A stretch of 35,143 bases of DNA from Lachnospiraceae bacterium (GTDB lineage Bacteria; Bacillota; Clostridia; Lachnospirales; Lachnospiraceae), in contig JAFTXD010000121.1 of NCBI GenBank assembly GCA_017461775.1, positions 1 through 35,143 on the forward strand, read 5' to 3'. Below, one piece after another: positions 1 through 8,338 of the stretch (position 1 is the first letter of the stretch; the number at the start of each line of letters is the position of its first letter). Position numbers and translations under genes: made by a program. The notes under the pieces are model-generated. The model worked only from the letters and a program-made list of their open reading frames with translations. It was not told the DNA's origin and did no database searches.

Positions 1-330
1 ATGGAGGACGGGGATTCTATTTATAATTACTATAAGAATGCCATAGCTATCCGTAATAAATATCCGGAAATCGCCAGAGGAAGCCAGAGCGCAGTGACTC
101 TGTCCGATGGGGATATTATTGTGATTGCAAAGACCTATGGGGAAGAGGTGACCTATGTGGTTGCCAATAACAGTGAGGCGGAAAGTAAAGTTTCTCTGAC
201 CGGAAGTGAGTTGGCAGGCTGCAAGGTAAAGAGTAGTCTGGTGACCACTCCCAGTACGCAAAAAGGTAGTATTTCTTTATCGGGAGATACCTTGACGCTG
301 CCACCGTTTGGAGTGTGTATTTTAAAATAA
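1..330 (+). CDS. alpha-amylase-family glycoside hydrolase, C-terminal end (5' cut by window)
   Basis: The frame is open from the first base and ends at TAA 328-330, so this is the last 109 residues of a longer protein whose beginning lies outside the window; the ATG at base 1 is probably internal. The stretch SIYNYYKNAIAIRNKYPEIARG (about residues 6-27) is typical of the end of the GH13 catalytic barrel in alpha-amylases and oligo-glucosidases. It is followed by a small all-beta C-terminal domain ending in PPFGVCILK. The catalytic residues are not visible. The next gene begins 17 bases downstream and is also a GH13-related debranching enzyme, so the two probably form one operon for starch or glycogen breakdown. 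I infer family membership from the C-terminal pattern only; the exact specificity is unknown. Confidence 0.75.
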   Translation: MEDGDSIYNYYKNAIAIRNKYPEIARGSQSAVTLSDGDIIVIAKTYGEEVTYVVANNSEAESKVSLTGSELAGCKVKSSLVTTPSTQKGSISLSGDTLTLPPFGVCILK

Positions 331-347
331 TTTTGGAGGAATAAGGG

Positions 348-3300
348 ATGCGTTTTTGTTTTGGAAAAAGTGACTGGAAGGATATTTCCAGAGGGCAGGA
401 GAGGTGCTTTCTTTTGACCAATGGACTGGGAGGATATTGCAGTCTGTCCATGGTGGGCTCTAATGACCGGAATGACCAGGCACTCCTTATGGCAGCCCTT
501 GTTTCGCCGAATAAAAGATATCATATCCTTACCAATGTGAAGGAGAGGCTTTGCATGGAAAGTGGAGATATCTCCCTGTACAGCCAGCAAGTGATGAAGG
601 ATGGAGAAATAGGTAGCCGTAGGGGCTACCTATTCTTAAATGAGTTTCTTTATGATACTCTGCCGGTGTGGACTTATCAGGCCAAGGGCATAGAGCTGGT
701 AAAAACGGTGGTGATGCCTCAGGGAGAAAATACGGTAGGGATTCATTATAAGGTGTATAAGGAATGTGAAGAACCGGTAATGTTAGAGGTAACCCCTCTG
801 TTTCAGTTTGTGCCCAAAGGGAAGCTTTTGGAGAAAGGGCAGAGCTTTTCCTTTACAGGGAAAAGTGTGCGGAGTAATGGACTGGAACTATTTATACAGA
901 CCGACGGTACTGTGAAGGAAGAACCCTTGTCTTATGTGGAAGACCTGTATTACGAAAAGGATGCCAGGGATGGCAGGGACTATCTGGGACGGAGCGCATA
1001 CAATCATCGCATTACCTTTGAGATAACCCAAAGGGAACAGGAGTTTTATATCATCTTTTCCATGGAGGAAGGAATGCGTACGATGGAGCGTATGCTTCCA
1101 GAGGCCAGAAAACATGCCGAGGAGCTGATAAACAAAAGTGGTATCCGGGATGAAATCGGCAGGGAGCTGGTAAAGGGGGCTTACAGCTTTGTGTCTGCCA
1201 AGACCTCTACGGGAGGAAAGACCATTCTGGCAGGCTTTCCTTTTTTCGCCGATTGGGGAAGGGATACCATGATTGCATTACCCGGCTGTTGTATTGCTAC
1301 CGGGCGATATGAGGATGCAAAATCCATTCTCCGCAGCTTTATGAAGTACTGTCACAAGGGGCTGATGCCCAATCTTTTCCCGGAGGGAGAGGAGCAGGCG
1401 TTGTACAATACAGTGGATGCGGCTCTTTTATTTATTCAGGCAGTGTACGAGTATTACAGAGCTACCGGAGATGATTGCTTTGTAAAGGAGGCTCTTCCGG
1501 TGATGGAGGAGATTATTCACTGGTACCGGGTGGGTACGGATTTCCATATCCGGATGGATACAGATGGGCTGATTATGGCCGGTGGGGAGCTGGAGCAGGT
1601 GACCTGGATGGATGTGCGTATGGGAGATATTCTACCGACGCCAAGGCATGGAAAGCCGGTGGAAATAAGTGCCTATTGGTACAATGCCTTAAAAATTGTG
1701 GATGAGCTTCGTGAGAAAATCGGTAACCAGCCGGCGGTATATGAGGAATTGGCGCAGCAGGTGAAGGAGAGCTTTTTAAAGGCCTTTTGGATGGAGGAGC
1801 AGGGGTATCTTCGGGACGTGGTCAGCGTAAATGAGGACAATCTCCGGGAACTGATAAAGTATCGTCATTTCGAGGGGCGTGATTGTGACAGGGAAAGTCT
1901 TTTAGAAAAGCATCTGCCCGATGAGCAGATGCGCCCAAACCAGATATGGGCGGTGTCACTGCCTTACACCATGCTTTCTACAGAGCAGGCAGAAAGTGTA
2001 CTAAAGCTTGTTTATGAAAAGCTTTATACCCCCTATGGTCTGCGTTCTCTCTCCCATGATGAGGAGGACTATCATCCTTTTTATGAGGGACCTCAGGAAA
2101 AAAGGGATATGGCTTATCATCAGGGAACGGTATGGCCCTATCCTCTGGGACAATATTATTTGGGATATCTGAAAACGGCGGGGGATAAGGAAAAAGCGGC
2201 TGCTACGGTACGACGGCAGTTAGAATCCATGGTCAGTTGTCTGACGGAAGGGTGTCTTGGACATATTGCGGAGGTATACGACGGTGAGAAGCCCCATGTG
2301 TCCAAGGGGTGCTTTGCCCAGGCCTGGAGCGATGGAGAGCTTCTTCGGGTGTATGCTGCCTTGGAAGAGCTGGAGAGAACATTTACGAGAGGAAAGGGTA
2401 TGACCGGAAAAGAGAAAAAGGAGTTATTTGAATCTGCGTCCTTTGAGGAGAATTTTACCTATGATGGGGATGATTTGGGTGCAAATTATGATAAAGAAAA
2501 GGGAAGAACTACCTTTAAGGTATGGGCGCCCACAGCCAGTAGTGTCAGTGTGAATTTTTACCGCAGTGGCGGTGAGGTGGATGGCGATTTTATTGGTTGT
2601 ATGGCCATGGAGAAGGAAGACGGGGGCGTGTGGAGCTATTCTTCCCCGGAAAATCTCTGTGGAGTATACTATACCTATCTTGTGACTGCAGAGGGAGAAA
2701 TAAAGGAGACTGGGGATATTTATGCCAAGGCCTGTGGCGTCAATGGTAAGCGCAGTATGGTGGTGAGACTGGAGGAGACGAATCCTGTAGGCTGGGAGCT
2801 GGATAGGCCTGTGGGAAAAAGAAAAGAGGCAGGTACCATATATGAGCTGCATATAAAGGATTTTTCCAACCAGCCGGAAAGCGGCGTAAGGGAAGCATAC
2901 CGGGGAAAATATCTGGCATTTACGGAAAAAGAAGCTTTTTGTGTGAAGAGGCTGAAGGAGCTTGGGATTTCCTATGTACATCTGCTTCCCTTTTATGATT
3001 ATGGTTCCGTGGATGAAACAGGGGACGCAAATCAGTTTAACTGGGGATATGACCCGGTGAATTATCTGATTCCCGAGGGCTCCTATGCAACCAATCCCTA
3101 TCTCGGACAGGTGAGAATCAAAGAGGCGAAATGTATGATACAGGCCCTGCATGAAGCGGGAATCGGTGTAATTATGGACGTGGTATTCAATCATACCTAT
3201 TCTCTGGATTCTCATTTTGAAAAAACGGTACCGGGATATTACTACCGGATGGATGATAGTGGTAAATATACCAATGGCTCTGCCTGTGGAAATGATACGG

Positions 3301-4373
3301 CGTCCGACCGGAAAATGTATCGGAAATATATGCTGGATGCAGTGAAGTATCTTTTTACGGAATATCATCTGGATGGAATGCGGTTTGATTTGATGGGGCT
3401 TCATGATGTGGAGACCATGAATGAAATCCGGGAGCTCGTAAATGGTCTGCCCGGTGGTGAGGAACTTTTGATTTATGGGGAGCCCTGGAGTGCCGGTTAT
3501 TCCGGCTTCCGTAAGGGGGCAGTGCCTGCTGTGAGAGACAATCTGCATCTGCTTTCGGAAGGGATTTCGGTATTTTGTGATTACACCAGAGATTCCATTA
3601 AGGGAAGTGTTTTTCAAGCAAAGGAACCGGGTTATGTCAATACCTGTGACGAGGAGCAGAGAAGGCTTCTGACACAGAGTATTAAGCATAGCGTGCTTGG
3701 CTGGCAGGGGCTTACAGCGGAGGAATTCGGATGCAATTATGTAAGGAATGATGAGGGACCCTATGGGGGATTGGCACCCCTTTATCCGGTAAGTCCCCGG
3801 CAGATTATCAGCTATGTATCCGCTCATGATAACTATACATTGTGGGATAAGCTGATGATTACCCGCAAGGATGCACCGGATTTTTCACAGACGCCCCAGG
3901 AGGATATTCTTCAGATGAACAAGATGGCTGCGGGTATTGTCTTTACCTCTTTGGGACAGCCTTTTTTGCAGGCGGGAGAAGAGTTTGCCAGAACCAAGCT
4001 GGGGGCTGGGGACAGCTATAACCTTTCTCCGGATTTAAATCAGCTGGATTACAAAAGAGCCATGCAGCTGCAGGAACTGACGCAGTACTATAAGGGGCTG
4101 ATTGCAATCAGAAAGGAGATTCCCTTCTTTGGAGCGGAGATGGAGAGGGCTTATGAGAACCTTCATTTTCTGGACCTGGAGGAGCCAATGGTTGGATATA
4201 CACTGGGAAATCTACTTGTGTATTATAATCCGATGGAACAGGAGATGACAGTAAGGCTTCCGGGAGCGGGATATTATTTGCTTTCTGATGGAACCTGTTT
4301 TGAAAAGAATCCTTACGAAGTTGTGGGTAATGTAAGGTTAAAGGCAAAAACTGTAACTATTTTAAAAACTTAG
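348..4373 (+). CDS. fusion of GH133-type glycogen debranching enzyme and type I pullulanase (GH13)
   Basis: This 1341-residue protein combines two debranching activities. Residues 1-680 resemble bacterial/archaeal amylo-alpha-1,6-glucosidase (GDE): LLTNGLGGY near residue 26, ADWGRD at 301-306, HQGTVWP at 591-597 and CFAQAWSDGE from 655. Residues 700-795 look like a CBM48 beta-sandwich. From about 830 follows a GH13 type I pullulanase barrel with the signature NWGYDP (898-903), region I DVVFNH (944-949), nucleophile Asp1014 in DGMRFD, acid/base Glu1045 in YGEPW and HD at 1160-1161. All catalytic carboxylates are present in the pullulanase half. No signal peptide is seen, so it is probably cytoplasmic. 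The start ATG has GGAGGA about 8 bases upstream. A terminator follows at 4385. Each half is full length, so this is a genuine domain fusion and not a truncation. Confidence 0.9.
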   Translation: MRFCFGKSDWKDISRGQERCFLLTNGLGGYCSLSMVGSNDRNDQALLMAALVSPNKRYHILTNVKERLCMESGDISLYSQQVMKDGEIGSRRGYLFLNEFLYDTLPVWTYQAKGIELVKTVVMPQGENTVGIHYKVYKECEEPVMLEVTPLFQFVPKGKLLEKGQSFSFTGKSVRSNGLELFIQTDGTVKEEPLSYVEDLYYEKDARDGRDYLGRSAYNHRITFEITQREQEFYIIFSMEEGMRTMERMLPEARKHAEELINKSGIRDEIGRELVKGAYSFVSAKTSTGGKTILAGFPFFADWGRDTMIALPGCCIATGRYEDAKSILRSFMKYCHKGLMPNLFPEGEEQALYNTVDAALLFIQAVYEYYRATGDDCFVKEALPVMEEIIHWYRVGTDFHIRMDTDGLIMAGGELEQVTWMDVRMGDILPTPRHGKPVEISAYWYNALKIVDELREKIGNQPAVYEELAQQVKESFLKAFWMEEQGYLRDVVSVNEDNLRELIKYRHFEGRDCDRESLLEKHLPDEQMRPNQIWAVSLPYTMLSTEQAESVLKLVYEKLYTPYGLRSLSHDEEDYHPFYEGPQEKRDMAYHQGTVWPYPLGQYYLGYLKTAGDKEKAAATVRRQLESMVSCLTEGCLGHIAEVYDGEKPHVSKGCFAQAWSDGELLRVYAALEELERTFTRGKGMTGKEKKELFESASFEENFTYDGDDLGANYDKEKGRTTFKVWAPTASSVSVNFYRSGGEVDGDFIGCMAMEKEDGGVWSYSSPENLCGVYYTYLVTAEGEIKETGDIYAKACGVNGKRSMVVRLEETNPVGWELDRPVGKRKEAGTIYELHIKDFSNQPESGVREAYRGKYLAFTEKEAFCVKRLKELGISYVHLLPFYDYGSVDETGDANQFNWGYDPVNYLIPEGSYATNPYLGQVRIKEAKCMIQALHEAGIGVIMDVVFNHTYSLDSHFEKTVPGYYYRMDDSGKYTNGSACGNDTASDRKMYRKYMLDAVKYLFTEYHLDGMRFDLMGLHDVETMNEIRELVNGLPGGEELLIYGEPWSAGYSGFRKGAVPAVRDNLHLLSEGISVFCDYTRDSIKGSVFQAKEPGYVNTCDEEQRRLLTQSIKHSVLGWQGLTAEEFGCNYVRNDEGPYGGLAPLYPVSPRQIISYVSAHDNYTLWDKLMITRKDAPDFSQTPQEDILQMNKMAAGIVFTSLGQPFLQAGEEFARTKLGAGDSYNLSPDLNQLDYKRAMQLQELTQYYKGLIAIRKEIPFFGAEMERAYENLHFLDLEEPMVGYTLGNLLVYYNPMEQEMTVRLPGAGYYLLSDGTCFEKNPYEVVGNVRLKAKTVTILKT

Positions 4374-4384
4374 TAAATTTGTAA

Positions 4385-4415
4385 AAGAGTAGGGCGAAAG
4401 TACCTGCTCTTTTTT
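4385..4415 (+). terminator. Rho-independent terminator after the debranching operon
   Basis: AAGAGTAGG (4385-4393) pairs with CCTGCTCTT (4403-4411) through one G-U pair across a 9-base loop. A run of T follows immediately, to 4415. Confidence 0.8.
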
Positions 4416-4476
4416 GGGGTTTTTGTATAAATATCACAAAATTGTAAATATGCGTGCAAAAATATTAGAAAAGTTG

Positions 4477-4482
4477 TATAAT
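4477..4482 (+). promoter_or_regulatory. probable -10 box of the chemotaxis gene
   Basis: A perfect TATAAT lies 50 bases before the chemotaxis protein start, just after the upstream terminator. The -35 position 17 bases further up (GTGCAA, 4454-4459) is poor, so the promoter is only moderately supported. Confidence 0.45.
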
Positions 4483-4531
4483 TAAGAAGTAAAAACTGAC
4501 GCTTCATCGCGCCAATGCTTTGGAGGAAACT

Positions 4532-6175
4532 ATGAGTGAGAGTGAGAAAAAAAGAAAAGGATTGAAATTAACCGGAAAAATTGTGATTTCTGCATTACTG
4601 CCATTGATTGTTTTGGTGGTTTTTGTGGGACTTGCCATTGAAGCTGTGGGAAGTGATACTGCGGAAAGACTGGTGCAGCATGAGTTAAAGACAGCGGCTT
4701 ATGCACTTACCAATAAGCTTCGTGCTGCAGGAGATGGAGGAAATTATGAAGGACTTTTGCAGGAGTTTTCTTCAGCGACGGATATTGGAGCAGTACTTTT
4801 TGAGGGACAGGCTGCTATAGCGTCAAGCGATGGATATGCCGGAGAAATTACGTTATCGGATCGGGATTATCAGGCAGTAACGGCAGACGGAAGCATGTTT
4901 AATTCCAAGATGGATATTCATGGAATATCCCACATGGCATATGCGGAGGTTTTATCCGATGGTAAAATCATGGTAACGGCCATGGAGAATGAGTATATTA
5001 CATCCATTTATTATAGTCTGGTAAGAGCGAATCTGATTTTTCTGGCAGTAGCGGCACTGGCTATCTGTGGAATTATCGGGTCAGTAGTGATTGTAATTGT
5101 AAAGGCTATCGGCAGAGCTGTGAAGAATCTGGATAAGGTGGCTGCCGGTGAACTGAATTTTGATGTAGACGGCAAGCTTCTTAAACGAAGTGATGAGGTC
5201 GGTAATATTGCAAGAAATATCAATGGACTAATCCAGAGTCTTGCCCAGACCATTACCAGTATTTTGGGAAATGTGGATACCTTGAATTCTTTCTCCAACG
5301 AATTCCGGGGAAGCTTTGAGCAGATGAATGAGACCATTGCCAATGTAAACCTTGCAGTGGAGGAAATTGCCCAGGGAGCTACCAGTCAGGCACAGGAAAC
5401 TCAGAAGGTAAATGAGCAGGTGCTGGAGATTGGTAATTCCATTGATGTTACCAATCGTAATGTGGAAGTGCTGGCGGATACTGCGGGTGAGATGAAGAAG
5501 CAGAACGCGCTGATGAATGAGACCATGCAGGAGTTGATGAAAATCAGTGAGCGAACCAAGAAGTCCATTAATCTGGTACATGAGCAGACGGATATTACCA
5601 ATAGGTCTGCGCAGGATATCAGCGAAGCGGTAAATATTATTGCGGATATCGCCACAGAGACCAATCTTCTTTCTTTAAATGCAAGTATCGAGGCGGCGAG
5701 AGCAGGAGAGCAGGGACGAGGCTTTGCGGTAGTTGCGGATCAGGTGCGTAAGCTGGCCGAGCAGTCCAATGAAGCAGCCGGGCAGATTGCACAGATTCTG
5801 GCAGCACTCCTTAACAATGCCAATAGCAGTGTAGTGACTATGCAGGAGGTTTTGGGAGAGATTAATTTACAGAGCGAGAAGCTGGCAGATACCCAGAAGG
5901 TATTCGAAGGATTGAATGGAGAAATTGGTTCTGTTCTTCAGGCGGTTTCCAGCATGACCAATGAAATCAGTAATCTGAACGATGCGAAGGAAGATGTTAT
6001 GACAAGTATTTATAATCTTTCTGCAATTTCTGAGGAGAACGCAGCAAGTACTCAGGAAACCTCAGCATCCATGACGGAGCTGGATAGAATGATACAGAGC
6101 TGTACTCAAGCAACGCAGGATCTGGTATCTATTTCCGACAATTTAAGTACTAACATGAGCAAGTTCAAATTATAG
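4532..6175 (+). CDS. methyl-accepting chemotaxis protein
   Basis: A 547-residue transmembrane chemoreceptor that would signal to CheA/CheW at the cell pole. A first membrane helix (about residues 14-36) is followed by an extracellular region of roughly 125 residues, whose size fits a single Cache-type sensor. A second helix (about 164-191) leads into a HAMP domain and a long helical signalling domain. The hairpin tip carries the highly conserved ETNLLSLNASIEAARAGE and GRGFAVVADQVRKLAEQS (about 375-415). I chose the ATG at 4532 because GGAGGA lies directly before it; an in-frame TTG at 4520 lacks such a site. The gene stands alone between two terminators, with no che or flagellar gene in the window. 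The ligand cannot be inferred. Confidence 0.93.
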   Translation: MSESEKKRKGLKLTGKIVISALLPLIVLVVFVGLAIEAVGSDTAERLVQHELKTAAYALTNKLRAAGDGGNYEGLLQEFSSATDIGAVLFEGQAAIASSDGYAGEITLSDRDYQAVTADGSMFNSKMDIHGISHMAYAEVLSDGKIMVTAMENEYITSIYYSLVRANLIFLAVAALAICGIIGSVVIVIVKAIGRAVKNLDKVAAGELNFDVDGKLLKRSDEVGNIARNINGLIQSLAQTITSILGNVDTLNSFSNEFRGSFEQMNETIANVNLAVEEIAQGATSQAQETQKVNEQVLEIGNSIDVTNRNVEVLADTAGEMKKQNALMNETMQELMKISERTKKSINLVHEQTDITNRSAQDISEAVNIIADIATETNLLSLNASIEAARAGEQGRGFAVVADQVRKLAEQSNEAAGQIAQILAALLNNANSSVVTMQEVLGEINLQSEKLADTQKVFEGLNGEIGSVLQAVSSMTNEISNLNDAKEDVMTSIYNLSAISEENAASTQETSASMTELDRMIQSCTQATQDLVSISDNLSTNMSKFKL

Positions 6176-6191
6176 TGTTTGGAAAGATAGG

Positions 6192-6220
6192 AAGGGAGCA
6201 TCATTGATGTTCCCTTTTTT
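6192..6220 (+). terminator. Rho-independent terminator after the chemotaxis gene
   Basis: AAGGGAGCATC (6192-6202) pairs with GATGTTCCCTT (6206-6216), one G-U pair, three-base loop, followed by TTTTTT. Confidence 0.85.
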
Positions 6221-6251
6221 CTTATGTATAATTTTCGGGGGACAATCTTAA

Positions 6252-6280
6252 CTGATTCTTTGCCCCAGTATTGCTATAAT
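6252..6280 (+). promoter_or_regulatory. promoter of the KdpDE-like pair
   Basis: TATAAT at 6275-6280 is preceded by TGC, making an extended -10 element. The -35 region, 17 bases upstream, is CTGATT (6252-6257), a partial match. The gene starts 20 bases after the -10 box, and a TGAGG site at about 6290 serves as ribosome binding site. Confidence 0.55.
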
Positions 6281-6300
6281 ATCAAATTGGTGAGGTATGT

Positions 6301-7362
6301 ATGAAAAAGTATTGGTCTTTTCTTAAGAATGGTGTATTTTCCATAGTTGTCTGGCTTGCCTTTTTTGTCATCAGTGTGGTAGTGGAAAACTGGCTGGAGA
6401 CAAATACCATGGTACCTGCGATATTTGCGCTGGCGGTATTTTTGATTTCGCTTTATACGGACGGTTACATATACGGAATCCTGGTGTCCCTTCTTAGCGT
6501 TCTGGTACTGAATTATGCATTTACATTTCCTTTTTTAAAATTCAATTTCAGTATTCCGGAGAATCTGATTTCTGCAATAATCATGCTGATTATTACGATA
6601 TTGTCAAGTGCACTGGCAACGAAGATTAAAAATCAGGAGAAGATGAAAGCAGAGACCTATAAGGAGACCATGCGTGCCAATTTGCTGCGTGCGGTTTCCC
6701 ATGATTTAAGGACGCCGCTGACAACGATTTACGGCTGTAGCTGTGCCATTGAGGAAAAGCTGGACAGCTTGTCAAAGGAGCAGCTGCAACAGCTGATTCA
6801 GGGAATCAAGGAGGATTCGCAGTGGCTTATCGGAATGGTGGAGAATCTGCTTTCGGTGACCAGAATTGATACGGACGGAGTAAAGATTGTGAAAACTCCT
6901 ACGGTATTGGAGGAGCTGATTGACATTGTACTGATGCGCTTTAAAAAGCGTTATCCGGGGCAGAAAATTTTCGTGGATATTCCCGAGGAATTTATCAGTA
7001 TTCCCATGGATGCCGTACTGATTGAACAGGTAATCGTGAACATTCTGGAAAATGCGGTGCAGCATGCCACCGGGATGACAAAGCTGGAGATAAAGGTTTT
7101 CACCAGAGGAAATCAGGCGGTTTTTGAGATTCGTGACGATGGATGCGGAATTGATAAGGAGCGCATGGAGAATATCTTCACAGGATATTTCGAGATGAAG
7201 GAAGCTCCTGTGGACCATCAGAAGAGAAGTATGGGAATCGGTCTTTCAGTGTGTTCGACCATAATCCGTGCCCATGGGGGACGAATCAGTGTGGAGAACC
7301 GGAAGGAAGGCGGATGTGTTTTCCGTTTTATGCTGGACATGGAGGAGGAAGAGAGTGAGTAA
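6301..7362 (+). CDS. KdpD-like sensor histidine kinase (short form)
   Basis: This 353-residue membrane kinase has four closely spaced hydrophobic segments in residues 10-105, resembling the DUF4118 transmembrane block of KdpD. They are followed by a HisKA domain with phospho-acceptor His134 in SHDLRTPL, and an ATP-binding domain with N-box Asn251 (ENAVQH), the DDGCGID motif at 279-285 and the MGIGLSVC G2 box. The large N-terminal cytoplasmic KdpD/Usp-like region of classical KdpD is absent, so this is the truncated type common in Clostridia. The response regulator gene overlaps its end by 8 bases, indicating translational coupling. No kdpFABC potassium pump genes are nearby, so the stimulus (potassium, turgor or another signal) is unknown. 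Confidence 0.88.
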   Translation: MKKYWSFLKNGVFSIVVWLAFFVISVVVENWLETNTMVPAIFALAVFLISLYTDGYIYGILVSLLSVLVLNYAFTFPFLKFNFSIPENLISAIIMLIITILSSALATKIKNQEKMKAETYKETMRANLLRAVSHDLRTPLTTIYGCSCAIEEKLDSLSKEQLQQLIQGIKEDSQWLIGMVENLLSVTRIDTDGVKIVKTPTVLEELIDIVLMRFKKRYPGQKIFVDIPEEFISIPMDAVLIEQVIVNILENAVQHATGMTKLEIKVFTRGNQAVFEIRDDGCGIDKERMENIFTGYFEMKEAPVDHQKRSMGIGLSVCSTIIRAHGGRISVENRKEGGCVFRFMLDMEEEESE

Positions 7363-8071
7363 TCTGCACAAGGTGCTTGTAATTGAAGACGAACAGAATA
7401 TTTGCAACTTTCTTCGTACTGTTTTGGAGACTAATGATTATCAGGTTCTGATAGCAAACAGTGGAGGTAACGGGAAAACCATGTTTTTGTCCCATAATCC
7501 TGATTTGGTAATTCTGGATTTAGGACTCCCGGATATTGACGGCACAGAGCTTATCAAGGTGATACGTCAGGAGTCCGAGGTACCGATTATCGTTCTTTCT
7601 GCACGAAGCAATGAGAAGGACAAGGTATTATCTCTGGATTTGGGAGCCAATGATTATGTGACAAAGCCCTTTGGTACAGAAGAGCTTTTAGCAAGGGTGC
7701 GCGCGGCGATTCGGAGCAATCGTTTTGCCGGTGGTGTACGTCCTGCCAGCCAGAGATTTGTCTTACAGGATTTGGTTATCAACTACGATGCCCGTGTTAT
7801 TACCATAGAAAAAAAGGAAATTAAGCTGACTCAGACAGAATACAATATTGTGGAGCTTTTGTCCGTTCATGCAGGAAGAGTATTGACCTACGCTGAAATT
7901 GTAAAAAAGGTGTGGGGCTACTCCGACAGTGGCAGTATCAAAAAGCTTCAGGTAAATATGGCCAATATACGCAAAAAATTCGGAGAGAAACCGGGAGAAT
8001 ACCGTTACATATTGAATGAACTGGGAGTGGGCTACCGAATGAATGCAGATACCGAAGACAGCACCGAATAA
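7355..8071 (+). CDS. KdpE-like OmpR-family response regulator
   Basis: A 238-residue DNA-binding regulator. The receiver domain has the acidic pair in VIEDE near residue 10, phospho-acceptor Asp55 in LDLGLPD, and the conserved Lys in DYVTKPFG. The C-terminal half is a winged helix of the OmpR/PhoB type (LTQTEYNIVELLSVHAGRVLTYAEI and the final VGYRM). I chose GTG at 7355, since GGAGGAGGAA sits at 7341-7350 and the protein then begins SNLHKVLVIEDE, exactly where receivers start. A longer reading from ATG 7268 would add 29 residues encoded inside the kinase gene. It is the partner of the upstream histidine kinase; targets are not evident from the window. Confidence 0.9.
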   Translation: MSNLHKVLVIEDEQNICNFLRTVLETNDYQVLIANSGGNGKTMFLSHNPDLVILDLGLPDIDGTELIKVIRQESEVPIIVLSARSNEKDKVLSLDLGANDYVTKPFGTEELLARVRAAIRSNRFAGGVRPASQRFVLQDLVINYDARVITIEKKEIKLTQTEYNIVELLSVHAGRVLTYAEIVKKVWGYSDSGSIKKLQVNMANIRKKFGEKPGEYRYILNELGVGYRMNADTEDSTE

Positions 8072-8092
8072 ACGTGGAGTCAGGAGTTTTCT

Positions 8093-8236
8093 ATGGATAT
8101 TTTAGTTTGGATTATCTTTATTGTGGAAGCAATCTTGGGAGTAAGTTCTTGTATTTGTATCATTGCGTTATTATTTACAACAATTATTGGCAAGATTGTA
8201 AACAAGGTGAAATACGGCAAATCCTTGTATGCGTAA
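8093..8236 (+). CDS. 47-residue single-span membrane protein
   Basis: A short open frame beginning MDILVWIIFIVEAILG has a clear ribosome binding site (AGGAG at 8082-8086, six bases before ATG). Residues 3-33 are strongly hydrophobic and contain two cysteines; the rest (GKIVNKVKYGKSLYA) is basic, suggesting the C-terminus faces the cytoplasm. It lies 21 bases after the KdpE-like regulator and directly before a strong terminator, so it is probably the third gene of the two-component operon. I do not recognise a family. It might be a small accessory protein that modulates the sensor kinase, but that is inference from position only. Confidence 0.65.
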   Translation: MDILVWIIFIVEAILGVSSCICIIALLFTTIIGKIVNKVKYGKSLYA

Positions 8237-8279
8237 ATTTGTGAGAGAAAAAGAAGAGAGTATATATTTTTTTGAAAAG

Positions 8280-8320
8280 CTATGCTAAAATGTTAAGGAG
8301 CATTTTAGCATAGTTTTTTT
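8280..8320 (+). terminator. strong Rho-independent terminator
   Basis: CTATGCTAAAATG (8280-8292) pairs perfectly over 13 bases with CATTTTAGCATAG (8301-8313) around an 8-base loop, followed by seven T. It ends the two-component/small-protein unit. Confidence 0.9.
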
Positions 8321-8338
8321 GCGGGAAGATGATAGGAA

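Noticed and set aside
2424..3827. Long minus-strand open frame of 467 codons
   Set aside because: It lies antisense inside the pullulanase half of the fusion gene, has a composition unlike a real protein and no recognisable motif; it is a shadow of the codon pattern.
4490..4518. SigD/FliA-type promoter (TAAA...GCCAATGC) before the chemotaxis gene
   Set aside because: Spacing is off and transcription would start inside the ribosome binding site; the -10 TATAAT at 4477 is more plausible.
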